A stretch of DNA of 64,000 nucleotides from Myoxocephalus aenaeus (Eukaryota; Chordata; Actinopteri; Perciformes; Cottidae), in the NCBI GenBank assembly GCA_038501785.1, contig JBAMJR010000670.1, forward strand, positions 85,001 to 149,000. Reading direction: 5' to 3'. The notes under the pieces were generated by a model. That model did not search any database. It saw nothing but the letters and a program-made list of their open reading frames with translations, and was not told where the DNA came from. Made by a program: the position numbers and the translations under genes. Each line of letters begins with the position of its first letter. The first letter of the stretch is position 1. Shown piece by piece: positions 1 through 11,097 of this stretch.

Positions 1-470
1 GGTTGTCTGGGAGATGCTGCTCTAGCTTACTTTGTTTAACTTGTTTTCCATCATAAGAGACGATGAGGTTAGGATGAGCTGTATCAGGATGAAGAGTCAC
101 ATCCACTGCAGACCGCTGGACCCTCTTCAGCTCGACTGTGGCCTCCGCCTTCTCCATCTGGTTACTGAACGTCTCCTGCAGCTGATTCAAAGCTCTCACC
201 ACAGTCCCCTCATGTGAAGGTGGACTGACTCTGACTCCTGTCCAGTTCTTGGTGGGTGGAGCAGCCTTCAGGGTCCTGAAGCTCTGGAGGATGTGGAGGT
301 GGTCTTCAGAGCGTGAGAGCTGCTCCACCTCAGTGCTTCTCTTCTTCAGCTCACAGATTTCCTGTTCCAGCTCTTTGATGAAGCCTTCAGCCTGTTTCTC
401 TGTCTTTCTCTGCTTCTCTTTGATGGTGTCGATGAGCTCGGCCTGGCTTCTCTCAACAGACTCCTTCAGA
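1..470 (-). CDS. TRIM (bloodthirsty-like) E3 ligase, partial internal exon
   Basis: The minus strand is open from about 470 to the window edge. It reads as a charged coiled coil, then SRSEDHLHILQSF, a proline/threonine linker, and the start of a PRY/B30.2 domain (VDVTLHPDTAHPNLIVS). This order and these phrases are typical of the large fish TRIM families (bloodthirsty/TRIM25- or TRIM16-like RING E3 ubiquitin ligases, many linked to antiviral immunity). RING and B-boxes are not in view, and the rest of B30.2 would lie to the left of position 1. A TTTAG acceptor on the minus strand (471-475) would start the exon at 470. A retroelement tail sits just upstream, so the 5' exons may be distant or lost. 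Family call is firm; whether the gene is intact cannot be judged. Confidence 0.75.
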
Positions 471-483
471 CTAAAGTCTAGTT

Positions 484-540
484 GACAAATGAGTTTCCCC
501 GCTGTGGATTAATAAAGTTTTCTAATCTAAATCTAAGACC
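484..540 (+). mobile_element. LINE 3' tail fragment
   Basis: The text GTTTCCCCGCTGTGG followed by ATTAATAAAGTT and a short TCTAA-type simple repeat is the usual 3' end of fish L2/Rex1-type LINEs. Only the tail is present; it lies in the intron of, or upstream of, the TRIM exon. Confidence 0.55.
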
Positions 541-1500
541 CAACAAGCGTCCACAGTTCAGCGGTCATGTGACCCGTCAGCTGATTTACTGCGTTCAGCC
601 TCAGTAACTTATCTTTATACTATATTTTAGACTTTTGCATGTTCAATATTTTGCACATTCCTGCACAAAACTGCACAACTTGAAACAGATATATTGGACC
701 TGTTTTTATAGAAGTTTATTGTAACATTTCCTATTCTAAATTTATGTTTTCTATTTGCTTTTTATTTTCTTGTTATGTTTTTGGGATGTCCGAGTATGGA
801 GTATTTGGAGTACTTGGAGTATTTGGAGTATTTGGAGTACTTGGTGTCCTGCTGGTCCCGTGAAGCTGGAGGAGCTGCTGCCTCTTCAGCCTCTGATCCA
901 GTGAAGGAGTCGTTGTAAAACTCTGTTAGAACCAACAACCAAAACAAGTTAAATGTCTGCAGCAGATCATCATGAATGTGACTTCATGAACATCTTTAAA
1001 GAGAGGAGAGGTTTACGGCTGCAGACCGCTAACTGGTCCCAGATGGCCCAGTGCCCGGCCTCAGGAGGCTTCCAGTGGAGCTCAGCGTTTACTGTCGGAA
1101 TGTCACGAATGTTCGTCTCGTAGAAACTAAATATTTCACGAGCTTAAAGTTAAGTTAAATTCATGATTAAACTATCAGAGGTTGAAGAAGTACTCCGATA
1201 ATATCAATAATAATATTGTTTCAAGTAAAAGTCCTTCACAATGTTACTGAAGTAAATGTTTTACCAATAAGATATACTTAAAGTGCTATCAGTATTATAT
1301 TATGTTTATTGATGCATTAATGATGTCATCACTTTAGCTTATGAGGAGTATATTTGAATGATTGTATATCCTGTCTAATAATACATCATCATGTATTAGT
1401 TGATCTGCAAAGTAAGCTGTCACATAAACGCAGTAAAAAGTACAAAAGAAGAAGAAAGTGGAAATACTTAATAAAGTACCTGAGTCAGAACTTTGAGCTC
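541..1500. other. Non-coding stretch, nothing recognised
   Basis: No gene or known element recognised. Positions 788-843 hold about five imperfect copies of a 9-10 bp GAGTATTTG-type repeat. The rest is AT-rich unique sequence. Confidence 0.5.
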
Positions 1501-1504
1501 ATTT

Positions 1505-1608
1505 TCTCTGTTTGTTTGTTTGTTTGTTTGTTTGTTTGTTTTTTTGTTTGATCGATTGTTGGTTTGATTGATTTGTTGTTTGTTTGTTTGTTTGTTTGTT
1601 TGTTTGAT
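1505..1608. repeat. (TTTG)n microsatellite
   Basis: Two runs of TTTG, at about 1508-1550 and 1572-1605, are separated by degenerate copies. Confidence 0.9.
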
Positions 1609-2410
1609 GAGATTCTAAACCAGAAGCCAAGTGAGCTGAAGAAGAACTGAAACACGTAGTTAACCTTCAGACCAGAGAAGGTCTCTACTGCCACCTGCTG
1701 GACAAACCAGAGGTTTACACAACTTATTTTAATGCAAATACATATTTGATTGTTTTTAAAAGTGTCACCAAGTCATAAGAGAAGTTTCTGGGAAGTAAGA
1801 GCTTTAGAATGGACGTATAGAAAAGACTTGTGGAGAAGATGAGAACGTCTTCACTCTCAGAGAACATATCAAATAAAACATCAGGGACAACAGGAAATAT
1901 GTTAGTAAACTAAACTACTACACAAAATATTGTTTTCTGGTCTATTTCTTCAATAACTCGTCTTCTGTCAGACGAGAGGAAAGAAAACATTTACTATGTT
2001 ACTATGTTGATGTTACTTTAACATTTGTACTACTTTGTTTATTTACGTCTGTAAATTTCTTTCTAAATTCACCTAAAGCCACCATTACATAATGCCTCAT
2101 TTGCATATTTGCCAATAACATTTTCAGAGTAAATAATCAACTGGTGTTATCTATCAGTTATTGTGTACCATATAAAAACTCATTATCAGTTTTGAGAATT
2201 TAACAGTTTTGAGTCCTGAGAAATAAAGAAATGAATCATGTCGGATGTTCAGGACAGAAGAGCTGTGGCGACTCCAAGAACACGATGTGATGCACCTTTT
2301 ATTAATATTCAATCATCCAGGAAACAAGGAGACACAAAAACAATCAAAAGCCAATAAACGCTCCAGAATATAAGACACGCCAGCATTGTGTTGAATAGAG
2401 TCTGTAACTT
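1609..2410. other. Non-coding stretch between microsatellite and 23-bp array
   Basis: AT-rich unique sequence with no open frame of note. It contains a minus-strand AATAAA (TTTATT on plus at about 2298), which could serve as a poly(A) signal for cfap97d2 if its 3' UTR crosses the minisatellite. That is inference only. Confidence 0.4.
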
Positions 2411-4360
2411 CATAACTTCCTGTAGTCACTGTTCATAACTTCCTGTAGTCACTGTTCATAACTTCCTGTGATCACTGTTCATAACTTCCTGTAGTCACTG
2501 TTCTTAACTTCCTGTAGTCACTGTTCTTAACTTCCTGTAGTCACTGTTCACAACTTCCTGTAGTCACTGTTCATAACTTCCTGTGATCACTGTTCATAAC
2601 TTCCTGTGATCACTGTTCATAACTTCCTGTGATCACTGTTCATAACTTCCTGTAGTCACTGTTCATAACTTCCTGTAGTCACTGTTCACAACTTCCTGTG
2701 ATCACTGTTCATAACTTCCTGTGATCACTGTTCATAACTTCCTGTAGTCACTGTTCATAACTTCCTGTGATCACTGTTCATAACTTCCTGTAGTTACTGT
2801 TCATAACTTCCTGTGATCACTGTTCATAACTTCCTGTAGTCACTGTTCATAACTTCCTGTGATCACTGTTCATAACTTCCTGTAGTCACTGTTCATAACT
2901 TCCTGTAGTCACTGTTCATAACTTCCTGTAGTCACTGTTCATAACTTCCTGTGATCACTGTTCATAACTTCCTGTAGTCACTGTTCATAACTTCCTGTAG
3001 TCACTGTTCATAACTTCCTGTGATCACTGTTCATAACTTCCTGTAGTCACTGTTCATAACTTCCTGTAGTCACTGTTCACAACTTCCTGTAGTCACTGTT
3101 CATAACTTCCTGTGATCACTGTTCATAACTTCCTGTAGTCACTGTTCATAACTTCCTGTAGTCACTGTTCATAACTTCCTGTGATCACTGTTCATAACTT
3201 CCTGTAGTCACTGTTCATAACTTCCTGTAGTCACTGTTCTTAACTTCCTGTGATCACTGTTCATAACTTCCTGTGATCACTGTTCATAACTTCCTGTAGT
3301 CACTGTTCACAACTTCCTGTGATCACTGTTCATAACTTCCTGTGATCACTGTTCACAACTTCCTGTAGTCACTGTTCATAACTTCCTGTAGTCACTGTTC
3401 ATAACTTCCTGTGATCACTGTTCATAACTTCCTGTAGTCACTGTTCATAACTTCCTGTGATCACTGTTCTTAACTTCCTGTGATCACTGTTCATAACTTC
3501 CTGTAGTCACTGTTCATAACTTCCTGTGATCACTGTTCACAACTTCCTGTAGTCACTGTTCATAACTTCCTGTAGTCACTGTTCATAACTTCCTGTAGTC
3601 ACTGTTCACAACTTCCTGTAGTCACTGTTCATAACTTCCTGTAGTCACTGTTCATAACTTCCTGTAGTCACTGTTCATAACTTCCTGTGATCACTGTTCA
3701 CAACTTCCTGTAGTCACTGTTCATAACTTCCTGTAGTCACTGTTCATAACTTCCTGTAGTCACTGTTCATAACTTCCTGTAGTCACTGTTCATAACTTCC
3801 TGTGATCACTGTTCATAACTTCCTGTAGTCACTGTTCATAACTTCCTGTGATCACTGTTCATAACTTCCTGTGATCACTGTTCATAACTTCCTGTGATCA
3901 CTGTTCTTAACTTCCTGTGGTCACTCTTCATAACTTCCTGTAGTCACTGTTCATAACTTCCTGTAGTCTGTTCATAACTTCCTGTGATCACTGTTCATAA
4001 CTTCCTGTGATCACTGTTCATAACTTCCTGTAGTCACTGTTCATAACTTCCTGTGATCACTGTTCATAACTTCCTGTAGTCTGTTCATAACTTCCTGTAG
4101 TCACTGTTCATAACTTCCTGTAGTCACTGTTCATAACTTCCTGTGATCACTGTTCATAACTTCCTGTAGTCACTGTTCATAACTTCCTGTAGTCTGTTCA
4201 TAACTTCCTGTGATCACTGTTCATAACTTCCTGTGATCACTGTTCATAACTTCCTGTAGTCTGTTCATAACTTCCTGTAGTCACTGTTCATAACTTCCTG
4301 TAGTCTGTTCATAACTTCCTGTAGTCACTGTTCATAACTTCCTGTAGTCACTGTTCATAA
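2411..4360. repeat. 23-bp minisatellite carrying an ETS core, about 85 copies
   Basis: A unit of 23 bp is repeated for about 1.95 kb. Each unit contains ACTTCCTGT, the reverse complement of ACAGGAAGT (ETS-family core). Two main unit types alternate irregularly, with either TAGTCAC or TGATCAC after the core. A few units near 3960-4320 lack 5 bp. The array starts about 30 bp beyond the cfap97d2 stop codon. Confidence 0.95.
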
Positions 4361-4392
4361 CAACATGAGGACGGTTTCTGCTTGTTTGAGTC

Positions 4393-4485
4393 TCAGGTTT
4401 CTCTGTCCGTCCGCTCCGTGACGCTGAAGCTCTCCGAGCGCTCGCTGCCCTCCACGGCTGCAAACTTCACCTTCCTGCTCGACCT
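4393..4485 (-). CDS. cfap97d2: cfap97d2 terminal coding exon
   Basis: Acceptor CTGCAG before 4485, 30 codons rich in Ser, Arg and Glu, and a TGA at 4393-4395. The frame fits, but this low-complexity tail is not a recognised part of the family. Confidence 0.6.
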   Translation of the reverse strand, partial: RSSRKVKFAAVEGSERSESFSVTERTDRET

Positions 4486-7248
4486 CTGCAGACACAAACA
4501 TCCTTCTTGAGACAGAATAATCTCAAATATTTAAGTATTTCTGTGTACGTCTTGTCAACGCCGTCACAGCCCCACGTTTGGACTCACCTGTCTCTCTGCG
4601 AGCCCTCGAGGGAATCGGGAGATGTCGTCCCGCCGGCGCTCCGTCCTCTCCCAGTCCTCCCACCACAGCTGGCGGCGGTGCTCCGACTGGCGGGACGTGA
4701 TTCGCTGGTAGATGGCCTCGTTCTGACGGCCGACCAGCAGAAGCTCCTCCCTCCTCTTGTCGGCATTCAGACTGAGGAAGAAACCCAGGAGGAAGAGGAG
4801 GGAGACGTTTGATGGGCCGGCATATTAAAACAAGTACATGCAGACTGACACTGAACATGAATAACCGCTACCCAAAGTGTATTTTTACTTTTTAAAGCTT
4901 GAACAAGTCATTGTTGTGGTGAACATAGTGGAGCATTCAGCAGCTAAACACAGATAATTCCAAAAACAGAGCTAAAAGAGAGAATATTGGACTTCATTTC
5001 ATCAGTAAACACAAACACAAAGACTCCTTATTGATCATCATGTTGCTCTGTAACTGCTGGAAAAGGTTTAACATAAGGTGGAAGTTCCTTTAACTTAATT
5101 GTCCTACAACCCTTTCGTTTACCAATCAGGAGGGATTTTATTGCCTTCACTGTTTTGTTCCTGGCAGATGAAGTGGATTTATAGCAGCTTCCTGTCTCCC
5201 TGAGTCCCAGAATAAAAGGTTTCAGAGAAGCTTTATAGCTGCTGTCAAGATTAAAGATTTTAGGGTCCAGTGTGAGGGCAGATAAATACCAGAGAGTCAC
5301 CAGCATCACACATCCACATCCAGATCAATAATTCAACAGCGTAACAGAGCAGGACTGATCACATAAATGATGTAAAGGTCCAACAAGGAGAGCTGGCATC
5401 AACACAGCAACATTAAAGACCTCGTGGGAGGAGAAAAGCTTCATGAAGGTCAGCGTGACATCAACAGAACAAAAGCTTTCAGTCACTGAAGAAACTTCAG
5501 CTCTGTGGAATAATCTGACATAACATGTAACACGGCGTAACACGGCGTAACACGGCGTAACACGGCGTAACACGGCGTAACACGGCGTAACACGGCGTAA
5601 CACGGTGTAACACGGTGTAACACGGCGTAACACGGTGTAACACGGCGTAACACAGTGTAACACGGCGTAACACAGTGTAACATGGCGTAACACAGTGTAA
5701 CATGGCGTAACACGGCGTAACATGGTGTAACACGGCGTAACACAGTGTAACACGGTGTAACATGGTGTAACATGGTGTAACACGGCGTAACATGGTGTAA
5801 CACAGTGTAACATGGCGTAACATGGTGTAACACGGCGTAACATGGCGTAACACAGTGTAACACGGCGTAACACGGTATAACAAGCGTAACACGGTATAAC
5901 ACGGCGTAACACGGCGTAACACGGCGTAACACGGCGTAACACGGCGTAACACAGTGTAACACGGCGTAACACGGTGTAACATGGCGTAACATGGTGTAAC
6001 ATGGCGTAACACAGTGTAACATGGTGTAACACAGCGTAACACAGCGTAACACGGCGTAACATGGTGTAACACGGCGTAACACAGTGTAACATGGTGTAAC
6101 ACAGTGTAACACGGCATAACACAGTGTAACATGGTGTAACACAGTGTAACATGGTTTAACACAGTGTAACACGGCGTAACACAGTGTAACATGGTGTAAC
6201 ACAGTGTAACATGGCGTAACACAGTGTAACACAGTGTAACACGGTGTAACATGGTGTAACATGGTGTAACACGGCGTAATACAGCGTAACACGGCGTAAT
6301 ACAGCGTAACACGGCGTAATACAGCGTAACACGGCGTAACACGGTGTAACATGGTGTAACACAGTGTAACACAGTGTAACATGGCGTAACGTGGCGTAAC
6401 ATGGTGTAACATGGTGTAACATGGTGTAACATGGTGTAACACAGTGTAACACAGTGTAACATGGTGTAACATGGTGTAACATGGTGTAACATGGCGTAAC
6501 ATGGTGTAACACAGTGTAACACAGTGTAACATGGTGTAACATGGTGTAACACGGCGTAACATGGTGTAAGACAGTGTAACATGGTGTAACACAGTGTAAC
6601 ACAGTGTAACATGGTGTAACACGGTGTAACATGGCGTAACACAGTGTAACATGGCGTAACACAGTGTAACATGGTGTAACATGGTGTAACATGGTGTAAC
6701 ATGGCGTAACACAGTGTAACATGGCGTAACACAGTGTAACATGGCGTAACATGGCGTAACAAGCGTAACACGGTATAACACGGTGTAACACGTGTAACAT
6801 GGCGTAACAGGATGTAACAGGACGTAACAGGACGTAACAGGACGTAACAGGATGTAACAGGACGTGACATGGTGTAACATGGTGTAACATGGTGTAACAT
6901 GGCGTAACATGGTGTAACATGGCGTAACATGGTGTAACATGGCGTAACATGGTGTAACATGGTGTAACATGGCGTAACATGGTGTAACATGGTGTAACAT
7001 GGCGTAACATGCGTGATATGTCCTGGTCTGGCCGTATCTACAGCACGATATGACGAACCCTCCCTCACATGTTGTGTATGGTGTCAGCAGGTCTCACCTC
7101 CTCGGGTGGTACTGGTTCCGATGGTCCACGACGCCTTTAGAGCAAACTATGTCGGCCAGTTTGGAGGCCAGGAGCCGGTTGTCTCTGTCGATGATGGACA
7201 GACGCTCGTCCTGCAGCTGAAGCCCAGACCGAGGGTTACAACACACTC

Positions 7249-7323
<75 letters not shown>

Positions 7324-9009
7324 ACTGACCTGCAGTTTCTTGAGTTTGAGCTGGACGTGAGCTGGCGTCCTCATGCCCTTGATGTCCACTACTGGCAGAG
7401 TGGAGCTCACCTGGACAGGTAAGCACAGGTATCTAACGACAACTACTCAAACCTGCTAAATCTACACATAATATGTACACTTCTCCCCCACGACCCAGTC
7501 CCACACCACCCAGTCCTCCACCACCCAGTCCCACACCACCCAGTCCTCCACCACCCAGTCCTCCACCACCCAGTCCTCCACCACCCAGTCCCACAACACC
7601 CAGTCCTCCACCACCTAGTCCCACACCACCCAGTCCTCCAACACCCAGTCCTCCACCACCCAGTCCTCCACCACCCAGTCCCACAACACCCAGTCCCACA
7701 CCACCCAGTCCTCCACCACCCAGTCCCACACCACCCAGTCCTCCACCACCCAGTCCCACAACACCCAGTCCTCCACCACCCAGTCCTCCACCACCCAGTC
7801 CTCCACCACCCAGTCCCACACCACCCAGTCCTCCACCACCCAGTCCCACACCACCCAGTCCTCCACCACCCAGTCCCACAACACCCAGTCCTCCACCACC
7901 CAGTCCTCCACCACCCAGTCCCACACCACCCAGTCCTCCACCACCCAGTCCTCCACCACCCAGTCCCACACCACCCAGTCCTCCACCACCCAGTCCCACA
8001 CCACCCAGTCCTCCACCACCCAGTCCCCCACCACCCAGTCCTCCAACACCCAGTCCCCCACCACCCAGTCCCCCACCACCCAGTCCTCCAACACCCAGTC
8101 CTCCACCACCTAGTCCCACACCACCCAGTCCTCCAACACCCAGTCCCCCACCACCCAGTCCTCCAACACCCAGTCCCCCACCACCCAGTCCCCCACCACC
8201 CAGTCCTCCAACACCCAGTCCTCCACCACCTAGTCCCCCACCACCCAGTCCTCCAACACCCAGTCCCCCACCACCCAGTCCCCCACCACCCAGTCCTCCA
8301 ACACCCAGTCCCCCACCACCCAGTCCCACAACACCCAGTCCCACAACACCCAGTCCTCCACCACCTAGTCCCACACCACCCAGTCCTCCAACACCCAGTC
8401 CTCCACCACCCAGTCCTCCACCACCCAGTCCCACAACACCCAGTCCTCCACCACCCAGTCCCACACCACCCAGTCCCACACCACCCAGTCCTCCACCACC
8501 CAGTCCCACACCACCCAGTCCTCCACCACCCAGTCCCACAACACCCAGTCCTCCACCACCCAGTCCTCCACCACCCAGTCCTCCACCACCCAGTCCCACA
8601 CCACCCAGTCCTCCACCACCCAGTCCCACACCACCCAGTCCTCCACCACCCAGTCCCACAACACCCAGTCCTCCACCACCCAGTCCTCCACCACCCAGTC
8701 CCACACCACCCAGTCCTCCACCACCCAGTCCTCCACCACCCAGTCCCACACCACCCAGTCCTCCACCACCCAGTCCCACACCACCCAGTCCTCCACCACC
8801 CAGTCCCCCACCACCCAGTCCTCCAACACCCAGTCCCCCACCACCCAGTCCCCCACCACCCAGTCCTCCAACACCCAGTCCTCCAACACCCAGTCCCCCA
8901 ACACCCAGTCCTCCACCTTCCTGCGGTGGTTCTCGTACTCCTGGTGGTCCCATCTCTGCTGCAGGTAGCGGTTGGTGACGGGTTTTAGCGGCTGGTAGGA
9001 TCTGTGCAT
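4393..9009 (-). CDS. cfap97d2: CFAP97 domain-containing protein 2 (five coding exons)
   Basis: Joined on the minus strand from 8917-9009, 7330-7410, 7098-7216, 4588-4771 and 4393-4485, the exons give one 189-residue frame with GT-AG junctions and consistent phases (0, 0, 2, 0). The product starts MHRSYQPLKPVTNRYLQQRW and continues with KLKKLQLQDERLSIIDRDN, then SLNADKRREELL and WWEDWERTERRRDDISRFP. This is the CFAP97 (Hemingway) domain seen in CFAP97D1 and CFAP97D2, small basic coiled-coil proteins of cilia and sperm flagella; mouse CFAP97D1 is needed for the sperm axoneme, while CFAP97D2 itself is little studied. Start choice rests on the conserved MHR N-terminus. Intron 1 is filled by a 15-bp array, intron 2 (113 bp) is mostly a CA repeat, and intron 3 holds a 10-bp array. 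The last 30 residues (exon 5) are the least certain. Confidence 0.88.
4588..4771 (-). CDS. cfap97d2: cfap97d2 coding exon 4
   Basis: 184 nt with acceptor TTCCTCAG and donor CAG|GTGAGT, both strong. Encodes the second half of the CFAP97 domain: SLNADKRREELL, a helical stretch, then the tryptophan-rich WWEDWERTERRRDDISRFP. Confidence 0.88.
5028..5306 (-). CDS. Small ORF with hydrophobic N-terminus, in cfap97d2 intron 3
   Basis: A 92-codon frame starts at an ATG near 5306 (preceded by an in-frame GTG). It has a short hydrophobic start (MLVTLWYLSALTL) and a basic middle with a cysteine pair about 27 residues apart. The start resembles leader peptides of fish immunoglobulin light-chain V genes, but no V domain follows in this frame, so it could be an orphan leader plus chance open sequence. 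No family recognised; it may well be non-coding. Confidence 0.2.
   Translation of the reverse strand: MLVTLWYLSALTLDPKIFNLDSSYKASLKPFILGLRETGSCYKSTSSARNKTVKAIKSLLIGKRKGCRTIKLKELPPYVKPFPAVTEQHDDQ
5521..7010. repeat. 10-bp minisatellite, about 149 copies (cfap97d2 intron 3)
   Basis: A decamer of the form GTAACACGGC / GTAACATGGT runs for 1.49 kb with almost no length change. Most variation is C/T and G/A at three positions. Breaks in register occur near 5881 and 6761-6800. The long open frames on the minus strand are products of the repeat. Confidence 0.96.
7098..7216 (-). CDS. cfap97d2: cfap97d2 coding exon 3
   Basis: 119 nt encoding LQDERLSIIDRDNRLL through to the RR preceding SLN. Of two possible acceptors (before 7216 or before 7210), the first is chosen because it gives the family phrase KLKKLQLQDERL. 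Donor AG|GTGAGA is strong; phase 2 at the end. Confidence 0.88.
7249..7321. repeat. (TG)n microsatellite in cfap97d2 intron 2
   Basis: About 36 TG units occupy most of a 113-bp intron; on the transcribed strand they read as CA. Confidence 0.95.
7330..7410 (-). CDS. cfap97d2: cfap97d2 coding exon 2
   Basis: 27 codons (VSSTLPVVDIKG ... KLKKLQ). Acceptor CCAG before 7410 and donor CAG|GTCAGT at 7330/7329, phase 0 at both ends. Confidence 0.88.
7490..8914. repeat. 15-bp minisatellite, about 95 copies (cfap97d2 intron 1)
   Basis: The plus-strand unit is CAGTCCTCCACCACC, with variants CAGTCCCACACCACC, CAGTCCCCCACCACC and ACACC forms. Unit length is strictly 15, so several frames stay open. A block near 7640-8100 recurs near 8400-8870 with the same variant order, so part of the array is itself duplicated. 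Confidence 0.96.
8917..9009 (-). CDS. cfap97d2: cfap97d2 coding exon 1
   Basis: 31 codons from the ATG at 9009 to ...ENHRRK. The donor is AAG|GTGGAG, which is weak. The 15-bp array begins right at this donor, and the frame stays open into the intron as far as 8365. Confidence 0.85.
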
Positions 9010-9061
9010 GCTGCTCCTCTGATGGTGAACTCACTCATTCACAAAGTGTCAGTCCAGCAGG

Positions 9062-9063
<2 letters not shown>

Positions 9064-9137
<74 letters not shown>
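9064..9137. repeat. (TG)n microsatellite upstream of cfap97d2
   Basis: About 37 TG units, 55 bp upstream of the cfap97d2 start codon (minus strand), so probably in its promoter or 5' UTR. Confidence 0.95.
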
Positions 9138-9139
<2 letters not shown>

Positions 9140-9243
9140 ACAGGCCTGGGGGGGTTGTCACCATGGAGATGTACCCCTCTTTATTCCTGCAAGCTAAGAA
9201 GCTAAGGTTCCTATTAATTATTACTGGGCTGAGGCAGCTTACT

Positions 9244-9287
9244 GCACACGTGTGTTTCTATGGACACTAGTTTATTAGAGCAGAGTG

Positions 9288-9347
<60 letters not shown>

Positions 9348-9680
9348 GGACCTTACAGCTGCATCATTTCAAAGAAATAATAATAATTTTTTATAGGCGG
9401 ACCTGAAACCTTTTCATTGTTTTCTGTGTCATCTTCATTTACTCTTAACCAGTAACATATAGACTGATATTTACACATCTGAACAACATCTCACATGTGT
9501 ACCTTTTATTATAACACCCACATTATTCAAATAGCCCTAGTGGTTGCAGAGATACACCCTTTTTAGTTTGGGGATGACATTTAGAGGAAAGGCCTAAAAA
9601 TAGGGTGGTGTGTCCAGTGTGTGAGTTTCATGGAAACTGACACCTTTGAATGTGTTGGTGTCCAGAAAATCAACAGAGGT
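9244..9680 (+). mobile_element. Dispersed repeat, copy 1 (inverted relative to 28958-29092)
   Basis: Two blocks, CTATGGACACTAGTTTATTA (near 9259) and TGGAAACTGACACC (near 9635), recur in the same order as the reverse complement at 29092-28958. Copy 1 has about 340 bp extra between the blocks, including a GA microsatellite. The family is not identified. Confidence 0.65.
9292..9345. repeat. (GA)n microsatellite
   Basis: About 27 uninterrupted GA units. Confidence 0.95.
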
Positions 9681-10290
9681 CAAACTACTATAGATTTGAG
9701 TTTGAAGGGGACATTGTGCTTGTTCAAAGAGGTCATCTAGAAACCTGTGATGACTTTAGGGCTTCTTTGGACGTGCAGCTGAAGCTGAGGTTTCCCATTC
9801 AGCCTTGAAGATGTTTGCATCGGCCGGGGCGGATCTCTTCCCCAAAGCTTTAGCCGCTGTATTAACTCTTTATCTGCTCTGTTTTGTGTCTGAAACACAT
9901 GTTTTATGGCTGCTATGGCCTCGTTAATGTCAGTGTTAGTACACAAACTGCTGACGCCTCATATTCCTCAAATAAGTGAGAATAGTGTCTTGTTGTGGAA
10001 AACCTCCTCAGGTTGGGTTTTCCTTTAGTTATGAAAATAAAATACTAACCTCCAAACATCATGCTACAGTACTTATATTAAGGCCCAACAGCAGATGTGT
10101 TGCGTACAGCTGGTCATATCTACATGTTTGATTATGTAATGTTCTATGTATTAATACAGTCAAAGTGATGTTTGGTACATGACGAGAAATTGACAATAAA
10201 GCTGACTTTGACTCTGCGTTTGTCTTCATGATCGTTTGTTCTCGTCAATTTAAATGTTGCCGCCGCAAGGAATTGTGGGTCGGAATTATC
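9681..10290. other. Non-coding stretch, nothing recognised
   Basis: Unique sequence with a 69-codon minus-strand open frame (9737-9943) that resembles nothing I know and has no splice or promoter context. Treated as non-coding. Confidence 0.4.
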
Positions 10291-10430
10291 TCCTTTCCTT
10301 TGGTAAAGGAAGGTCCAGTGCTTCCTATGCTAAAGGAGCTAAGTAAGGAAGCATTGTGGCTCCTTTCTTTTGGTAAAGGAAGGTCCAGTGCTTCCTATGC
10401 TAAAGGAGCTAAGTAAGGAAGCATTGAAGC
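10291..10430. repeat. Two tandem copies of a 70-bp unit
   Basis: 10291-10360 and 10361-10430 are nearly identical. Each unit begins with a near palindrome, TCCTTTGGTAAAGGA in copy 1. Confidence 0.9.
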
Positions 10431-10494
10431 TCTGGTTGATAAACACAAAGGCTGCATCCCAAGTCTCCTAATTGCACCCCTGTTTCCTTCACTT

Positions 10495-10592
10495 GCGTAT
10501 TTTCCTTGTGTCCTAGCCCCTCCCACCAGGGATGCAAGGAGAGACACAAGGAAACCATGTGAGGAGAGGAAACGAGGACACAAGGAAACATG
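10495..10592. repeat. Inverted repeat (foldback)
   Basis: TTTCCTTGTGTCC near 10500 is matched by GGACACAAGGAAA near 10576, with a second GACACAAGGAAA near 10542. Probably the remnant of a MITE-like element; ends not defined. Confidence 0.5.
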
Positions 10593-11097
10593 CTTTAAGA
10601 GAAATGAGACGACCTTTCCTCTGAAGCGTCACGTGAAGCGACGTCTGCTTCTGATGACGGAGGATCAGCGGATCAATAAATATCAATGTTATATTAATAT
10701 GCTGAAAACACAAGAGTTCTTCTGCTTCTCACTTTACTTGAACGTTGCAGTTGAATCTCTCTCTGTGAACACGGACAGTGACTCTTCCTCAGGACTGCGT
10801 GCTGATTGGTCGGAGGAAGATTCAAACACACAGGAGAGAAAACAGAAAATATGGAAATCTAAATATTCATTTGAATATGTTTGTGTATCTAAAGTTTCCC
10901 CATCACACACCTAACACGTACAAGTACTTACTGTACTACAGAGTACTACAGAAACGGTTTCATCACTTTATATATATTCATATTTATATTTAGTTTCCCA
11001 TCCTGTCAAAAACATAACTTTATTAATTCTACAGTTAACGTGTTTCTATAAATGTTCTTGAGGCTTGTTGTTGACCCTTCATGTTCCAGTCAGCAGG

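Noticed and set aside
2096..2250. Octamer ATTTGCAT, CCAAT and TATAAAAA in order, followed by an ATG at 2232
   Set aside because: Looks promoter-like, but the ATG opens only 19 codons and no gene follows before the 23-bp array.
5325..7068. Open frames of 275-523 codons on the minus strand (VTPCYTMLHH-type)
   Set aside because: Pure products of the 10-bp array, open in all three frames because the unit lacks stops; no gene features.
7433..9034. Glycine-rich and PPPPSP-rich frames of about 500 codons on both strands
   Set aside because: 15-bp array translated in frame; only the 31 codons at 8917-9009 belong to a gene.
9150..9172. RFX X-box for cfap97d2 (GGTTGTCACCATGGAGAT)
   Set aside because: The left half fits, but spacing and right half do not match the X-box; not reported as a site.
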